Below, one piece after another: positions 43,125 through 52,075 of a stretch of DNA of 64,000 nt. Position numbers and translations under genes: made by a program. The notes beneath the pieces are model-generated. The model saw only the letters and a program-made list of their open reading frames with translations, searched no databases and was not told the origin of the DNA. How positions within the stretch are numbered: the stretch's first letter is position 1; each line of letters starts with the position of its first letter. Origin of the DNA: a bacterium (GTDB lineage: Bacteria > Cyanobacteriota > Vampirovibrionia > Obscuribacterales > Obscuribacteraceae); the NCBI GenBank assembly GCA_018062085.1, contig JAGOSY010000010.1:1-64000 (forward strand), given 5' to 3'.

Positions 43125-43505
43125 CTAGCTTGCAACAACAGTGAGGACATCACCGAGTTGAGTAGCACTAGAAGCAATCACACCAGCCGGTAACTCTAAG
43201 CATTGCTTGGCCGGGCCAAACACCCGCGACATCTTGCCGGGGGCAATATTCTCAACCAATCCAACTACCTTATTGTCGGCATCAAGAAAAACGCAGTCAA
43301 TTGCATATTTCATACCAAACATATGAATACTGTTGCACGGGGCAATGAGAAGACCTTGGCCAACAGGCAAAGAAGTTGTGCCCAGGAGGCCCTGCAATCT
43401 AGTGACGAATGTCTTTGCCACGCGCACGTTCTCAGCTAAAACTGTCTCTCTTGCGTCATTAACGAAGCGCAGAGTAGAAGCTGATTTTGGCTTTGCGGCA
43501 GGCAT
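43125..43505 (-). CDS. DUF192 family protein
   Basis: A 126-residue single-domain DUF192 protein: TRLQGLLGTTSLPVGQGLLI, the conserved HMFGMKYAIDCVFLDADNKVV core and a CLELPAGV ending. The domain is small and its function is unestablished. It follows tadC by 26 bases and may be the last gene of the Tad transcript. No signal peptide. Confidence 0.82.
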   Translation of the reverse strand: MPAAKPKSASTLRFVNDARETVLAENVRVAKTFVTRLQGLLGTTSLPVGQGLLIAPCNSIHMFGMKYAIDCVFLDADNKVVGLVENIAPGKMSRVFGPAKQCLELPAGVIASSATQLGDVLTVVAS

Positions 43506-43531
43506 CTTCGAATTTACTGCAGAAGAGTCAC

Positions 43532-44458
43532 TTACTTCAAACCAGACATGATCGGTCCGATAGCATTGAGAATGGTTACTACGGCTGGCCCAAGCATCGG
43601 ACAGAGAATCAAAGGCATAACAAAGACCATGATTACAGGAACCATCTTAACTGGCACCTTACCGGCTTCTTCTTCTTTCTTACGCTTCAGTCTGTCTCTC
43701 AAGGCTGCTGCTTGCTGACGCAGTGGATAAGACATGTCAGCACCCTTCGCTTCAGCAGCGATCAGAGCGGATGCCATGTTAATCAGTTCGTCTACACCGC
43801 ATCTTTCACCCATTTCGCGCATGGCGTAAGGCACCGACTTGGCGAAAACCTTAACGTCTGAAATCAGCTGTTGCATTTCAATACTGAGAATTGGGCAAGA
43901 CAAAACTACTTCTTTAGATACTTTGTCGATGGCAAGCATCATACCAAGACCGGCTTGAGCGCAAACAATGAGCAAGTCGATGATAACTGGCAGTTCTTTC
44001 AAAATCTGATCTTGCCGTTTTTTCACTCGACTGCCGAGGAAGAAGTTAGGCATAATCCAGGTAGGGATTGCACCAATCAAGCCACCAAGTAGCATGATCG
44101 GGTTAGTGATAGCAGAGAAGAAAGTCATCACTAGAACTGATCCGGTGAGTAACACCTTGATGCCAATGAAAATTGCCATGTGCTGCGGAGTACGGTAGTT
44201 AGCCATGTTGAGCAAGATAACTGTACGTTTGTCTGCCAATGCTGGCATCAACGAAAGGGCAAACTGACCGACAAACTCGGCCAATTTCAAAATAACTGAA
44301 TCTTTTGGCTTTTCAGCTGAACTATCTTCTGTTTGTTTGCGCGGGCGAATGCGCACACCATAATTGTCTACCTGCATGCCGAATACCGGCCTGAGTACCA
44401 GCAAGCAACTTGCTACTACACAGCTAAAAACTAGTATCGCTAAAACAGGCATTGGCAT
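43532..44458 (-). CDS. tadC: Tad pilus inner-membrane platform protein TadC
   Basis: About 308 residues with a GspF/T2SSF domain: N-terminal helix, two central helices (near 105-150), cytosolic helical part (DLLIVCAQAGLGMMLAIDKVS, YAMREMGERCGVDELINMASAL) and a C-terminal helix. With TadB it forms the membrane platform on which the CpaF motor assembles Flp pili. ATG 44458 is preferred to GTG 44467 because AAGGGA would sit too close to the GTG. Lies 55 bases after tadB. Confidence 0.9.
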   Translation of the reverse strand: MPMPVLAILVFSCVVASCLLVLRPVFGMQVDNYGVRIRPRKQTEDSSAEKPKDSVILKLAEFVGQFALSLMPALADKRTVILLNMANYRTPQHMAIFIGIKVLLTGSVLVMTFFSAITNPIMLLGGLIGAIPTWIMPNFFLGSRVKKRQDQILKELPVIIDLLIVCAQAGLGMMLAIDKVSKEVVLSCPILSIEMQQLISDVKVFAKSVPYAMREMGERCGVDELINMASALIAAEAKGADMSYPLRQQAAALRDRLKRKKEEEAGKVPVKMVPVIMVFVMPLILCPMLGPAVVTILNAIGPIMSGLK

Positions 44459-44513
44459 GATGAACACTATCCCTTAAGAAGAAAACCAATGGAGAAAGAC
44501 CTGAAAAAGATCT

Positions 44514-45446
44514 TTAGACCTCGAAGGTCACCATCTTCTGGAGAATCCAGAAGCCGAACAACTCCCAACAAACCAAAGCAACCATTACTAGTCTAGCAAC
44601 AGGGTGGTTCAAAAAGGGCGTCATGTATGCAGGTGTCAAGAAGTAAGTACCAACTGTGATCAAATAAGGCAAACAACCAATGAATGTAGCTGTTGCTTTA
44701 CCTTGCGAAGTAAGAGCATTAAGGAAGTCGCGCAGTTTGAATCTTTCACGAATAGCATCGGCAATGGTGGCAACAACGTCAGCCAAGTTACCGCCCACGT
44801 CTTGGGAGATAAAAATGGCCTGTGTCAAGAGCTTAAAGTCGGGAGCCTTAATACGATAAGACATCTCAAGCATAACGTCACGGAATGGCTTACCAAGCTG
44901 CAATGAAATCAAACCGCGTTTGAACTCACTCTTAATTGGGTCAACACCAGTGTCGGAGATAACCTTAAACACTTCCATAACAGGAGAGCCAGCTCTCAAA
45001 GCCGATACCATTGTTTCTAGAATTTGCGGCAATTGCTCGGTCATACGAGCTTGTCGTTTCTTAGCGGCTTCCCCTAGGTAGTAGACGAAACCAGCGGCTC
45101 CAACAGGCAGACCAACAAAGAAACCAACTGGTGAGAGTTCAGCCATGCCACCGACTACGAAACCGATAGCAAAGAGAACACCGGTGCCAATGGCGGAACA
45201 AATCCAATAAGTTCTATATTTGTCGTATTCGGCCTCTTTGCCAGCCAAGGCTAGCAAGCGGGCCAAATAGTCAGCACGCTGCGTGACGAAAATGCTCTCT
45301 GGATCAGCTCTATCGTTGAGCTTCTCAGCCATACGACGGGAGTGCTTAGCAAGCCTAGAGAGCTGATCAACACTGTCGCGGCGGAGAAGGACCATCAAAA
45401 GAAGGCCGACCACCAAAATTGAGACGAATAATACTGGGCCGTTCAT
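44514..45446 (-). CDS. tadB: Tad pilus inner-membrane platform protein TadB
   Basis: 310 residues with a GspF-like domain: N-terminal helix, two middle helices (near 83-130), the conserved LPQILETMVSALRAGSPVMEVFKVISD and GGNLADVVATIADAIRERFKL segments, and C-terminal helices. It partners TadC. It lies 91 bases downstream of cpaF, a gap that holds a weak hairpin. Confidence 0.92.
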   Translation of the reverse strand: MNGPVLFVSILVVGLLLMVLLRRDSVDQLSRLAKHSRRMAEKLNDRADPESIFVTQRADYLARLLALAGKEAEYDKYRTYWICSAIGTGVLFAIGFVVGGMAELSPVGFFVGLPVGAAGFVYYLGEAAKKRQARMTEQLPQILETMVSALRAGSPVMEVFKVISDTGVDPIKSEFKRGLISLQLGKPFRDVMLEMSYRIKAPDFKLLTQAIFISQDVGGNLADVVATIADAIRERFKLRDFLNALTSQGKATATFIGCLPYLITVGTYFLTPAYMTPFLNHPVARLVMVALVCWELFGFWILQKMVTFEV

Positions 45447-45480
45447 GATTTCAAATCTCTTAGTTAGCGGGGGAATTCAA

Positions 45481-45516
45481 AATTTAAAAGACCGCTCCCA
45501 TTTTTGCAATGAGAGC
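45481..45516 (-). terminator. weak hairpin between cpaF and tadB (possible attenuator)
   Basis: GCTC-x-CAT (45494-45501) can pair with ATG-x-GAGC (45509-45516) around a short loop, and on the minus strand a TCTTTTAAATT run follows. The stem has a mismatch and is short. It could reduce transcription of the platform genes relative to cpaF. Confidence 0.28.
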
Positions 45517-45537
45517 AGCCTTTCCTATTACTTCGAT

Positions 45538-47187
45538 TTACCTGAGCCACTCGAGCTTGAATGGAACTGCTTCTTGTTCCAACTGCTCCAAGAATTTCGG
45601 AGGTAGACCAGAACCCATGTGGCGACATTTGAAGAAGCCTCTGGCATCGCGGCCTTCCCGCTCAAGGACGAACATACTTGAAATGGCGATGGTATCACCT
45701 TCCATACCGGTGATCTCAGCGATTTCTGTTACCCGTCTTGTACCGTCTTCTAGTCGGCTAATCTGTACGATTAGCTGAATCGCAGAAGCGATTAGTTCGC
45801 GGGCTGCTTTCTGAGGCATTTCCATACCGCACATCAGAATCATGTTCTCAAGACGCTTTGTGCAGTCTCTAGGGTTGTTCGAGTGAATTGTGGTCATGGA
45901 GCCGGAGTGACCGGTGTTCATGGCCTGCAACATGTCGAATGCTTCTTCTCCCCGACATTCTCCCAAGATGATTCGGTCAGGTCTCATACGCAGACAGTTA
46001 ATAACTAACATGCGCTGTGTGATCTGGCCTCGACCTTCTGTGTTTGGCGGACGAGTTTCCATGCGTACCCAGTGCTCGTGCTGCAAGCGCAATTCAGCCG
46101 CGTCTTCAATCGTAATGATGCGTTCGCGGGGGTTGATGTGCGCAGACAAAGCGTTGAGCAAAGTGGTTTTACCAGAACCAGTACCACCAGAGATGATGAG
46201 GTTAATCCGGCCTTTAACGCAGGCCTTAAGAACTTCAGCCATCTGCACACTCATCGAGCCCTTCTCGCACAATTGGCCGAGAGACATGATGGATGTACCG
46301 AAGCATCGGATTGTGATCGTTGGACCGTCAATCGATACTGGTGGAATTGTAGCGTTTACCCGTGAACCATTCGGAAGACGGGCATCTACCATTGGTGAGT
46401 TTTCGTCGAGTCTTCTGCCTAATGGCTGAATGATCTTGTCGATAGTCTGACGCAAGTGTCTGTCGTTTTCGAAAACAACTGTGGTTTTCTCTAGACGGCC
46501 GTGACGCTCAACATAAATCGAAGCAATACCGTTGACGCAAATGTCGCCTACGCTAGGGTCACGAAGAAGTGGTCCAAGCGGTCCGAAACCAAATACTTCA
46601 TCGAGGACGTTCTGCAGCAGAATACCCTTCTCCATCATGGTCAGAGGAGCAGGGTCTGAGTTTACGATTTCTCTGATACGAGCTCTGACTTGAGCTTGTG
46701 TATCTTCTGAAATATTGGTCAAGCGTGATGTATCTAGTTCTCTACGCAGTTGGTCAATGATGAACTTTTCACGCTCACGGATAAGTTGTTGGTTAGCCGA
46801 GAACTTACCACCGATGTCAGTAGGGCCGGCATCTCCGCCACCGCCGCCGCCATGGCCGCCACTGCCGTATTCGTCTTTAGCATCGATTCTGTCAATATCG
46901 CCGCGAGATGGGCCTTCAGTTGCAGGTAAATTGCCGCCGCCAGGTCGAGCCTGCGACATGCCTGTGTTCGGAGGTGCACCACCAGGTCTGGCCATGCCGC
47001 TCTGACCAGGAGCCGGACCTGAACCCGGCCTAGCGCCGACACCAGTGCCCTGTCCCCCACCTTGAATACCTGTATTCTGCTGCTGAGCAGGCACCACTTC
47101 TGATGCCTGCCGCTGCCGAACTAACTGTCCCATTAGTGAAGATGTGGGTCGTGCCGGTAGATTTTGATCCTTTCTTTCGTCACCCAT
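45538..47187 (-). CDS. cpaF: Tad pilus assembly ATPase CpaF (TadA)
   Basis: 549 residues. The first ~125 are disordered and Gly/Pro/Gln-rich. The rest is a secretion ATPase: N-terminal domain, Walker A (SGGTGSGKTTLLNAL), Asp box, Walker B region (ILGECRGEEAFDMLQAMNTGHSGSMTTIHSN, including the conserved His). It powers both assembly and possibly retraction of Flp pili at the inner membrane. It follows cpaE by 32 bases. Confidence 0.95.
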   Translation of the reverse strand: MGDERKDQNLPARPTSSLMGQLVRQRQASEVVPAQQQNTGIQGGGQGTGVGARPGSGPAPGQSGMARPGGAPPNTGMSQARPGGGNLPATEGPSRGDIDRIDAKDEYGSGGHGGGGGGDAGPTDIGGKFSANQQLIREREKFIIDQLRRELDTSRLTNISEDTQAQVRARIREIVNSDPAPLTMMEKGILLQNVLDEVFGFGPLGPLLRDPSVGDICVNGIASIYVERHGRLEKTTVVFENDRHLRQTIDKIIQPLGRRLDENSPMVDARLPNGSRVNATIPPVSIDGPTITIRCFGTSIMSLGQLCEKGSMSVQMAEVLKACVKGRINLIISGGTGSGKTTLLNALSAHINPRERIITIEDAAELRLQHEHWVRMETRPPNTEGRGQITQRMLVINCLRMRPDRIILGECRGEEAFDMLQAMNTGHSGSMTTIHSNNPRDCTKRLENMILMCGMEMPQKAARELIASAIQLIVQISRLEDGTRRVTEIAEITGMEGDTIAISSMFVLEREGRDARGFFKCRHMGSGLPPKFLEQLEQEAVPFKLEWLR

Positions 47188-47219
47188 TTAGAAGCCCACC
47201 TTATAAAGCCTGCGAGTAT

Positions 47220-48404
47220 TTATTTTTTCTTGCCGAAGATCGCTGGTAGCTTGAATCCTGCTTTCTCGCCTTCGTTCTTCTGAGTCAACAACAATTGCTC
47301 ACCACCAGCCAGTCTTCTGGCCAGTGAATCGAGGGCTTTACCTAGTGGAGTGTGACCGGGTGCGATCTGACCCTGGTTGTTAACCCACTTAGCAGTCTTG
47401 GAATCGTTTGGAATCTCATGGAAAACAGGATAGTTAAGGTTGGCACGACATTCGCTAAGAACGTCTTGGGGCAACCATTCAGATCTGTTAACCGTGAGCA
47501 GTAGTTTCTCTTGGTTGTAGTGAGCCTTGAACGTATCGAGGCACTTGCGAGCATTCAAGATAGCCGCCCAGTTGTACTCAGTGATCACCAGTACATGGTC
47601 GGCCAAGTCAAGAGTCGCGATAGCGCGTTCATCGAGCAAGTTTTTGGGCAGGTCTACAACTGTGAAACGGAATTCTTGTTTCGAGGTATAGAGAATTTCC
47701 TGCACCTGCGCAGCATAAATGTCACCAATATCTTCAAGTTCTGGTGGTGCTGCGAGGATGCTCAACTTGTCGTCGTACCTTGTCATCAGGTTACGCAGAT
47801 AAGTGGCGTCGAAGTTTGTGTGTGAAAAGTCGATGGTGCTCAAACTGAACGATGGTTCAAGGTTGAGGTAGTGCGAAACCATACCAAACTGCAAGTCGAG
47901 GTCGACGATACAGGTCTCACCGTACTTACCGAGGTAACCCGCGAGGTTGGTACAGATAGTGGTGGCACCGATACCACCAGTAGGACTAAAGATACCGATA
48001 ACCTTACCGGCAGCAGTAGAAACAGATTCAGATTGGTGTTTCAACTGAATCGACTGAACGGCAGCAGGCAAATCTGTGCGCCAACGTTCAGCATCTAAGA
48101 AGTCGGAGGCCCCGAGTCGATACGCAGTGCGGATCAACTCAGGGTCTGGAACTTCATAACTCACGAAGAAGTAAAGTTGCGGGAATGTTTCCCGCAACTC
48201 TGCTAACAACGATAGTCCACGCACAGGGGCAGGACTGAGCTCAATCCACACCAATTTTGGGTGCAAACTGCCGATTTGTTCGCGCGCCATACTTCCAGAG
48301 ACGGTACTGACCAAAGCCAACGATGGTTGACTGTGAATCAGATCTTCAATGGTTTGGCGTTTGTCCAAACCTGCATCACATACGAGCAGTGTGGTCAGTT
48401 TCAT
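47220..48404 (-). CDS. cpaE: Tad pilus localisation protein CpaE/TadZ
   Basis: 394 residues: an N-terminal receiver-like domain (about 1-125, without a clear phospho-Asp site) and a MinD/ParA-like ATPase (about 135-370). Its P-loop reads SPTGGIGATTI, so the usual catalytic Lys is replaced, as known for TadZ/CpaE proteins, which bind nucleotide in an atypical way and place the pilus machine at the pole. Lies between cpaB and cpaF in the operon. Confidence 0.9.
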   Translation of the reverse strand: MKLTTLLVCDAGLDKRQTIEDLIHSQPSLALVSTVSGSMAREQIGSLHPKLVWIELSPAPVRGLSLLAELRETFPQLYFFVSYEVPDPELIRTAYRLGASDFLDAERWRTDLPAAVQSIQLKHQSESVSTAAGKVIGIFSPTGGIGATTICTNLAGYLGKYGETCIVDLDLQFGMVSHYLNLEPSFSLSTIDFSHTNFDATYLRNLMTRYDDKLSILAAPPELEDIGDIYAAQVQEILYTSKQEFRFTVVDLPKNLLDERAIATLDLADHVLVITEYNWAAILNARKCLDTFKAHYNQEKLLLTVNRSEWLPQDVLSECRANLNYPVFHEIPNDSKTAKWVNNQGQIAPGHTPLGKALDSLARRLAGGEQLLLTQKNEGEKAGFKLPAIFGKKK

Positions 48405-48518
48405 AGCTTCAGCTTTCTCCCCTTATGCCGACAGCCCTAACTAGGTTTTACCCAATAGCTTAGCTTTACTCACTTTTGTACGCCTACTGTGTATCCGTTT
48501 ACTGTATATCCACCGAAA

Positions 48519-49481
48519 TTAGGACTTAGGTACCGACAGCACATCTTTTTTGCTACCAGACCAGATCTCAATTTCATGTAGTGGTGGAGGCGGTGGAGCC
48601 GCATTCATCATCATGCCACCAGGACCACCCATAGGCATAGGACCTGCATCAGGAGCTCCTGGCAGTGGGGGTGGAGGCAGAGCGGATGGCGGTGGCAAGG
48701 ATGAAATATCGCTCTTCGGAGCAGCAGGCTTTACGAAGAGTGAAGTGACATCAACAGTTGCAACCGGTTGGTGATCTTTGTCGTTTCTCAAGGTCAAGTA
48801 GAGCTTGGAAGCGGTGATCGACCTGATCAGCTTGTTAGCATCTTCAGGTGACAGTGATACAGTGACTGAGCTAGCTGGTACAGCGGCTGTGCCGCCTGGA
48901 GCTTTCTGGTACATCTGACCTACTGCAATTACTTCGACATCGGAAAGTATTGGAGCGACTTTAGTATCACCACCACCACCAACCATGGCGATTACATCGA
49001 CGTGGCTTTCTGGAGTGACGAAACCAGCAACACCAGAGTTACTGTCAACTGCGAAGGTGACAGCTCTCATACCTTCTTTTAGTCTAGCTTCGAAACCAAG
49101 CGAGATACCTTGTGGTGCAAGGTCGTGCTGGGAAACGATTTGTCCTTGCTGGATGCCATACTTGGCAACGCGGCCAGCAGCGAGCGAAGCAGAGGTAAGG
49201 GCGTCTTGCGGGATTTTGGCCTGCTCGATTTCCTTTTCTTCTAGAGCTTCAACCGGGATGGTAGAACCTTCAGAGATATCTTTGATGGCATATACCACTT
49301 TGCCCTTCGCACTCATTTTAGCGATCAGGTCTGACTCTTTTGCTTTCAGCGCTTCCTCATGAGCAGTCTGGTTGCTGGTTACCATCATAGTAATAAGCAC
49401 GGCCAAACCGATAATGAGAACCAACATCAACGCTGGAGGCATTCGAGATAACTGTAGAAATAAACTTCGTAATGGGTTCAT
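48519..49481 (-). CDS. cpaB: Tad pilus assembly protein CpaB/RcpC
   Basis: 320 residues. One N-terminal membrane helix (about 15-34), an SAF domain (VVYAIKDISEGSTIPVEALEEKE, ending with QQGQIVSQHDLAP) and an RcpC-like domain (EARLKEGMRAVTFAVDSNSGVAGFVTPESHVDVIAMVG). The Pro/Gly/Met-rich tail (about 255-305) is longer than usual. It works in the periplasm at the secretin channel. The SD GGGGGG lies about seven bases upstream. A secretin gene would normally follow but cpaE does. Confidence 0.92.
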   Translation of the reverse strand: MNPLRSLFLQLSRMPPALMLVLIIGLAVLITMMVTSNQTAHEEALKAKESDLIAKMSAKGKVVYAIKDISEGSTIPVEALEEKEIEQAKIPQDALTSASLAAGRVAKYGIQQGQIVSQHDLAPQGISLGFEARLKEGMRAVTFAVDSNSGVAGFVTPESHVDVIAMVGGGGDTKVAPILSDVEVIAVGQMYQKAPGGTAAVPASSVTVSLSPEDANKLIRSITASKLYLTLRNDKDHQPVATVDVTSLFVKPAAPKSDISSLPPPSALPPPPLPGAPDAGPMPMGGPGGMMMNAAPPPPPLHEIEIWSGSKKDVLSVPKS

Positions 49482-49867
49482 TACGGATCCCCCTATTCTT
49501 TCTGGTGAGAAAGATTAACCACTTACTATTAACGCACATCAGCCAAACAAGGACAACGCCTGCCCTTGCCCGCACCCAAAAATTTTGTACCCTGGGAAGC
49601 GGCTATTTAACCTAGGAAGTTTACACGCTGTCCTAGTGCTTGATTTCCAGATAGGGCGCCAGACCCAGTAAGTGTCAAGTTTTGTATTATCCTGACATCA
49701 GTTGAAAACCTTGAATCGGTGATCAAGCGGAACTACTGATAATCAGCGGATCGACGTAGTAATTTTACAAACTATTAATATGCTCTTGTGAAGATACAAG
49801 CAGCAATGTCAAATATAGAAGCGGCTAATAATGCCAGTTTTGAAAGTTTCTAGCGGGAAGCAGTTTG
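49482..49867. other. 386-base spacer between cpaB and the second flp gene
   Basis: The region must hold the cpaB promoter on the minus strand and the end of the second pilin transcript. I see no coding frame and no strong terminator. Confidence 0.5.
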
Positions 49868-50098
49868 CTAAGACGAATTTGCAGCAGCAGCAGACATATT
49901 CTCGAGCTGACTTACAACAGCGCTAAAAGCCTTAGACACGGCATTGCTCAGGCTGCCATTATAGAAACCAAAAGCCAAGGCAACCAATATAGCTACGAAT
50001 GAAAGAACTGCGCCATACTCAGTGATGCCTTGAGCATCTTCATTGGCGAGGTAGTCACAAAGATCCTCTCGCAGGCTTTTCACTATTGAAACTGACAC
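49868..50098 (-). CDS. Flp-type pilin, second copy
   Basis: A 76-residue Flp/Fap prepilin. A basic leader (to about Gly24) precedes the processing motif with AQGITEYGAVLSFVAILVAL (Glu and Tyr of the G...EY signature), then one hydrophobic helix and a short Ser/Ala-rich tail. Start GTG 50098 has GAGGG upstream. It is close in sequence to the 50333 pilin, sharing SKAFSAVVSQLxNxSAAAxN, so the two are paralogues from duplication. A terminator separates them, so they have separate expression. Confidence 0.9.
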   Translation of the reverse strand: MSVSIVKSLREDLCDYLANEDAQGITEYGAVLSFVAILVALAFGFYNGSLSNAVSKAFSAVVSQLENMSAAAANSS

Positions 50099-50140
50099 AG
50101 GTTTGCCCTCTCACGCTTAGGCGAAAAACTTTAGATATGA

Positions 50141-50156
50141 TGGTTAGTCCTAACCA
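50141..50156. promoter_or_regulatory. 16-bp dyad upstream of the second flp gene
   Basis: TGGTTAG-TC-CTAACCA is a near-perfect dyad 43 bases before GTG 50098. It could be an operator, or a 5' mRNA hairpin. A larger dyad occupies the same place before the first flp gene. Confidence 0.35.
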
Positions 50157-50230
50157 ACCGCTCCAACGCCAATGTCCAGGAGACTAAGTTCAAAGCTGAA
50201 TCAACTACTAAGCGTTTCGAGCACTAAATC

Positions 50231-50277
50231 GATAAAGAAAAACATGGTGGCAGGACAAAAGAACTGCCACCATGTTT
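50231..50277 (-). terminator. strong terminator after the first flp gene
   Basis: Arms AAACATGGTGGCAG (50240-50253) and CTGCCACCATGTTT (50264-50277) form a 14-bp stem with a 10-base loop; on the minus strand TTTTTCTTT follows. It ends the transcript of the 50333 pilin before the second pilin, a common way to make much pilin and little machinery. Confidence 0.85.
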
Positions 50278-50332
50278 ACAAGTTAAGAAGCTAACAGCCT
50301 GAAACCAACAGCTGGACCAGGCGGTAGAATCT

Positions 50333-50539
50333 CTACGAGGCGTTGGACGCAGCAGCAGACAAGTTGTTGAGCTGTGATACTACAGCACTGAATGCTTTCG
50401 AAATCGCTGCAGTCAATGCACCTTGGGTGATTGAAAACACGAGTGCTACGAGGATGGCTACGAATGCCAAGATGGCGCCATATTCTGTAATACCTTGTCC
50501 GGACTCGTCGCTAATAAATCTGTTAATTGTTTCGCTCAT
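50333..50539 (-). CDS. Flp-type major pilin
   Basis: A 68-residue prepilin. Short leader SETINRFISDESG, then QGITEYGAILAFVAILVALVF, with Glu at +5 and Tyr at +6 after the cleavage Gly, as in Flp pilins; then a short polar tail. Processed by a prepilin peptidase (not in this window) and assembled by CpaF/TadB/TadC. The strong SD (AGGAGGT, five bases before ATG 50539), upstream dyad and downstream terminator suggest high expression, so this is the likely major pilin. Confidence 0.92.
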   Translation of the reverse strand: MSETINRFISDESGQGITEYGAILAFVAILVALVFSITQGALTAAISKAFSAVVSQLNNLSAAASNAS

Positions 50540-50578
50540 GTGTACCTCCTGGGACGGATTCGAGTAAACCATATTACA

Positions 50579-50610
50579 CGCAACATTGGAACCTTTAAAG
50601 GTTGGTTGCG
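50579..50610. promoter_or_regulatory. nested dyad upstream of the major flp gene
   Basis: A perfect palindrome AACCTTTAAAGGTT (50590-50603) lies inside outer arms CGCAAC (50579-50584) and GTTGCG (50605-50610). It is about 40 bases before ATG 50539. It may be an operator, or a stabilising hairpin at the 5' end of an abundant pilin mRNA. Confidence 0.4.
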
Positions 50611-51071
50611 CAAAATAAAGAATCTGAATACGTAAAACTGTTTGACTTTAGTAACTCTAAAAGAAAAAAAGAAAGCGATTATTCGATAGCATTACCTCTC
50701 AAAAACACACCCTAGCCTCTCGAACATTCCCTTGCGCTTTAGTAATCAAACATCCGACCAAGTAAGCAAGAATGATTAGCGCCTCAGGTACTTGATAAGT
50801 GCAGAACAAATTCAGAACCGGTGCTAGTACCTTCGCAGCACCCAGCTCTTCGATCTTACCTTGACATCATCAAGCTGCCTAGTGCTTCTGCTCAAAATTT
50901 CTGTTAGCTGCAATACATTTCCGGAAAGATCGCCGCAAAGCTCGCGCCCCTGGGCATCAAGATGTTAAGTTTTTCTTCGCATTTGCCTCAGCGAATCAGT
51001 TAAGCAATCATTGCTTACTCTAATCCAGACGTACAATGGATTAGGCTGGCTCAAGAAAAAGGTCTCCGCCC
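50611..51071. other. intergenic region, nothing clearly functional seen
   Basis: About 460 bases between divergent units, presumably holding the pilin promoter and that of the 51072 gene. On the minus strand near 50840-50960 a short open stretch (GRELCGDLSGNVLQLTEILS) looks protein-like but has no start codon. It may be a gene remnant. Confidence 0.4.
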
Positions 51072-52052
51072 TTGGCATCCAATCATTTAGAAAAAGAGAG
51101 CAGCAGGGCGCGCACAAAAGCCCTCAATTTTCTCCGTCTTCATCAAGACACTACCGGCTGGTTTCCTTATAAAGAATCTGGTCAGCCCTCCATGGAAGCC
51201 ACCGCTTGGTCAGCACTAGCTTTACGCCAAGATTTGACGGTAGCAAGAGCAGCGGCGCACTTCCTTGCCAATAACCAGAACAAAGATGGCGGTTGGTCCA
51301 CCGAACCAGGAGCTGGGCGCTCTGACTGGAATTCAGGGCCGACAATGCTTTGCTTGCGCTTGCTGGCAGCTGAACACCAAGAAATTGCTCAAAGCAAAGA
51401 CGTAAAAAAGGCTATCAAATTAGGTTTCGCTCGTTTATTAGACAGTCGCGTTGAGTTCTATCAACCCATTGCGCGCTTACTACTGCTAATGTCACAGGGC
51501 CCTAAGTCTCTAGCCTATGGCCGTGGATGGCCCTGGGATCCTGACTGCTTCCATTGGGTCGAACCCACGGCTTACAACCTGCTTGCCTTAAAATTCCCGA
51601 GTTTACCAAAAGATGAGCTATACAGCCGCATAGCCACCTTTGCCAATCAATTTTTATTAGAACACTCGTGCCAGAATGGTGGTTGGAATCACGGAAATAA
51701 CATCACCTTAGGACAATACCTACCGCCATACCGCCTGACCACGGCGGAAGCACTTCTAGCCTTACAAGATCGGCCAGACCATGCCTCGGTTCAAAGCTCC
51801 CTCAAGTATCTAAAAAGCCTTTCTGAGCAAAATACTTCAAGTCTTTCACTAGCTGTTTCAGCACTAGCACTGATTGCTTACCAGCAGCCAGCAAAACAAG
51901 AAATCAAATATCTGATTGGCAGACAAGGAGCTAACGGAAGCTTTACTCCTTCGGTCACAACCACCGCCCTAGCCGCACTAGCGTTGCAAGCAGACGAAGA
52001 CAGCAGGATGCATGTGCTAACCAGACAGAAGATAATTTCAGCCAAAGAATAA
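51072..52052 (+). CDS. prenyltransferase/squalene-cyclase-repeat protein
   Basis: 326 residues of alpha/alpha-barrel QW-type repeats: QDTTGWFPYKESGQPSMEATAWSALAL, NKDGGWSTEPGAG, CQNGGWNHGNN, RQGANGSFTPSVTTTALAAL. This repeat family includes squalene-hopene cyclases, prenyltransferase beta subunits and alpha2-macroglobulin-like folds. At half the length of a cyclase and with no DxDD catalytic motif seen, it is more likely a stand-alone repeat protein. TTG 51072 is the start (AAGG upstream). It lies 23 bases before the DUF362 gene and is probably co-transcribed. Confidence 0.75.
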   Translation: MASNHLEKESSRARTKALNFLRLHQDTTGWFPYKESGQPSMEATAWSALALRQDLTVARAAAHFLANNQNKDGGWSTEPGAGRSDWNSGPTMLCLRLLAAEHQEIAQSKDVKKAIKLGFARLLDSRVEFYQPIARLLLLMSQGPKSLAYGRGWPWDPDCFHWVEPTAYNLLALKFPSLPKDELYSRIATFANQFLLEHSCQNGGWNHGNNITLGQYLPPYRLTTAEALLALQDRPDHASVQSSLKYLKSLSEQNTSSLSLAVSALALIAYQQPAKQEIKYLIGRQGANGSFTPSVTTTALAALALQADEDSRMHVLTRQKIISAKE

Positions 52053-52075
52053 GAATAAGGATAAGGCCAAAGCCA

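Noticed and set aside
45914..46429. 171-residue frame opposite cpaF
   Set aside because: cpaF motifs are unambiguous on the other strand; no independent evidence.
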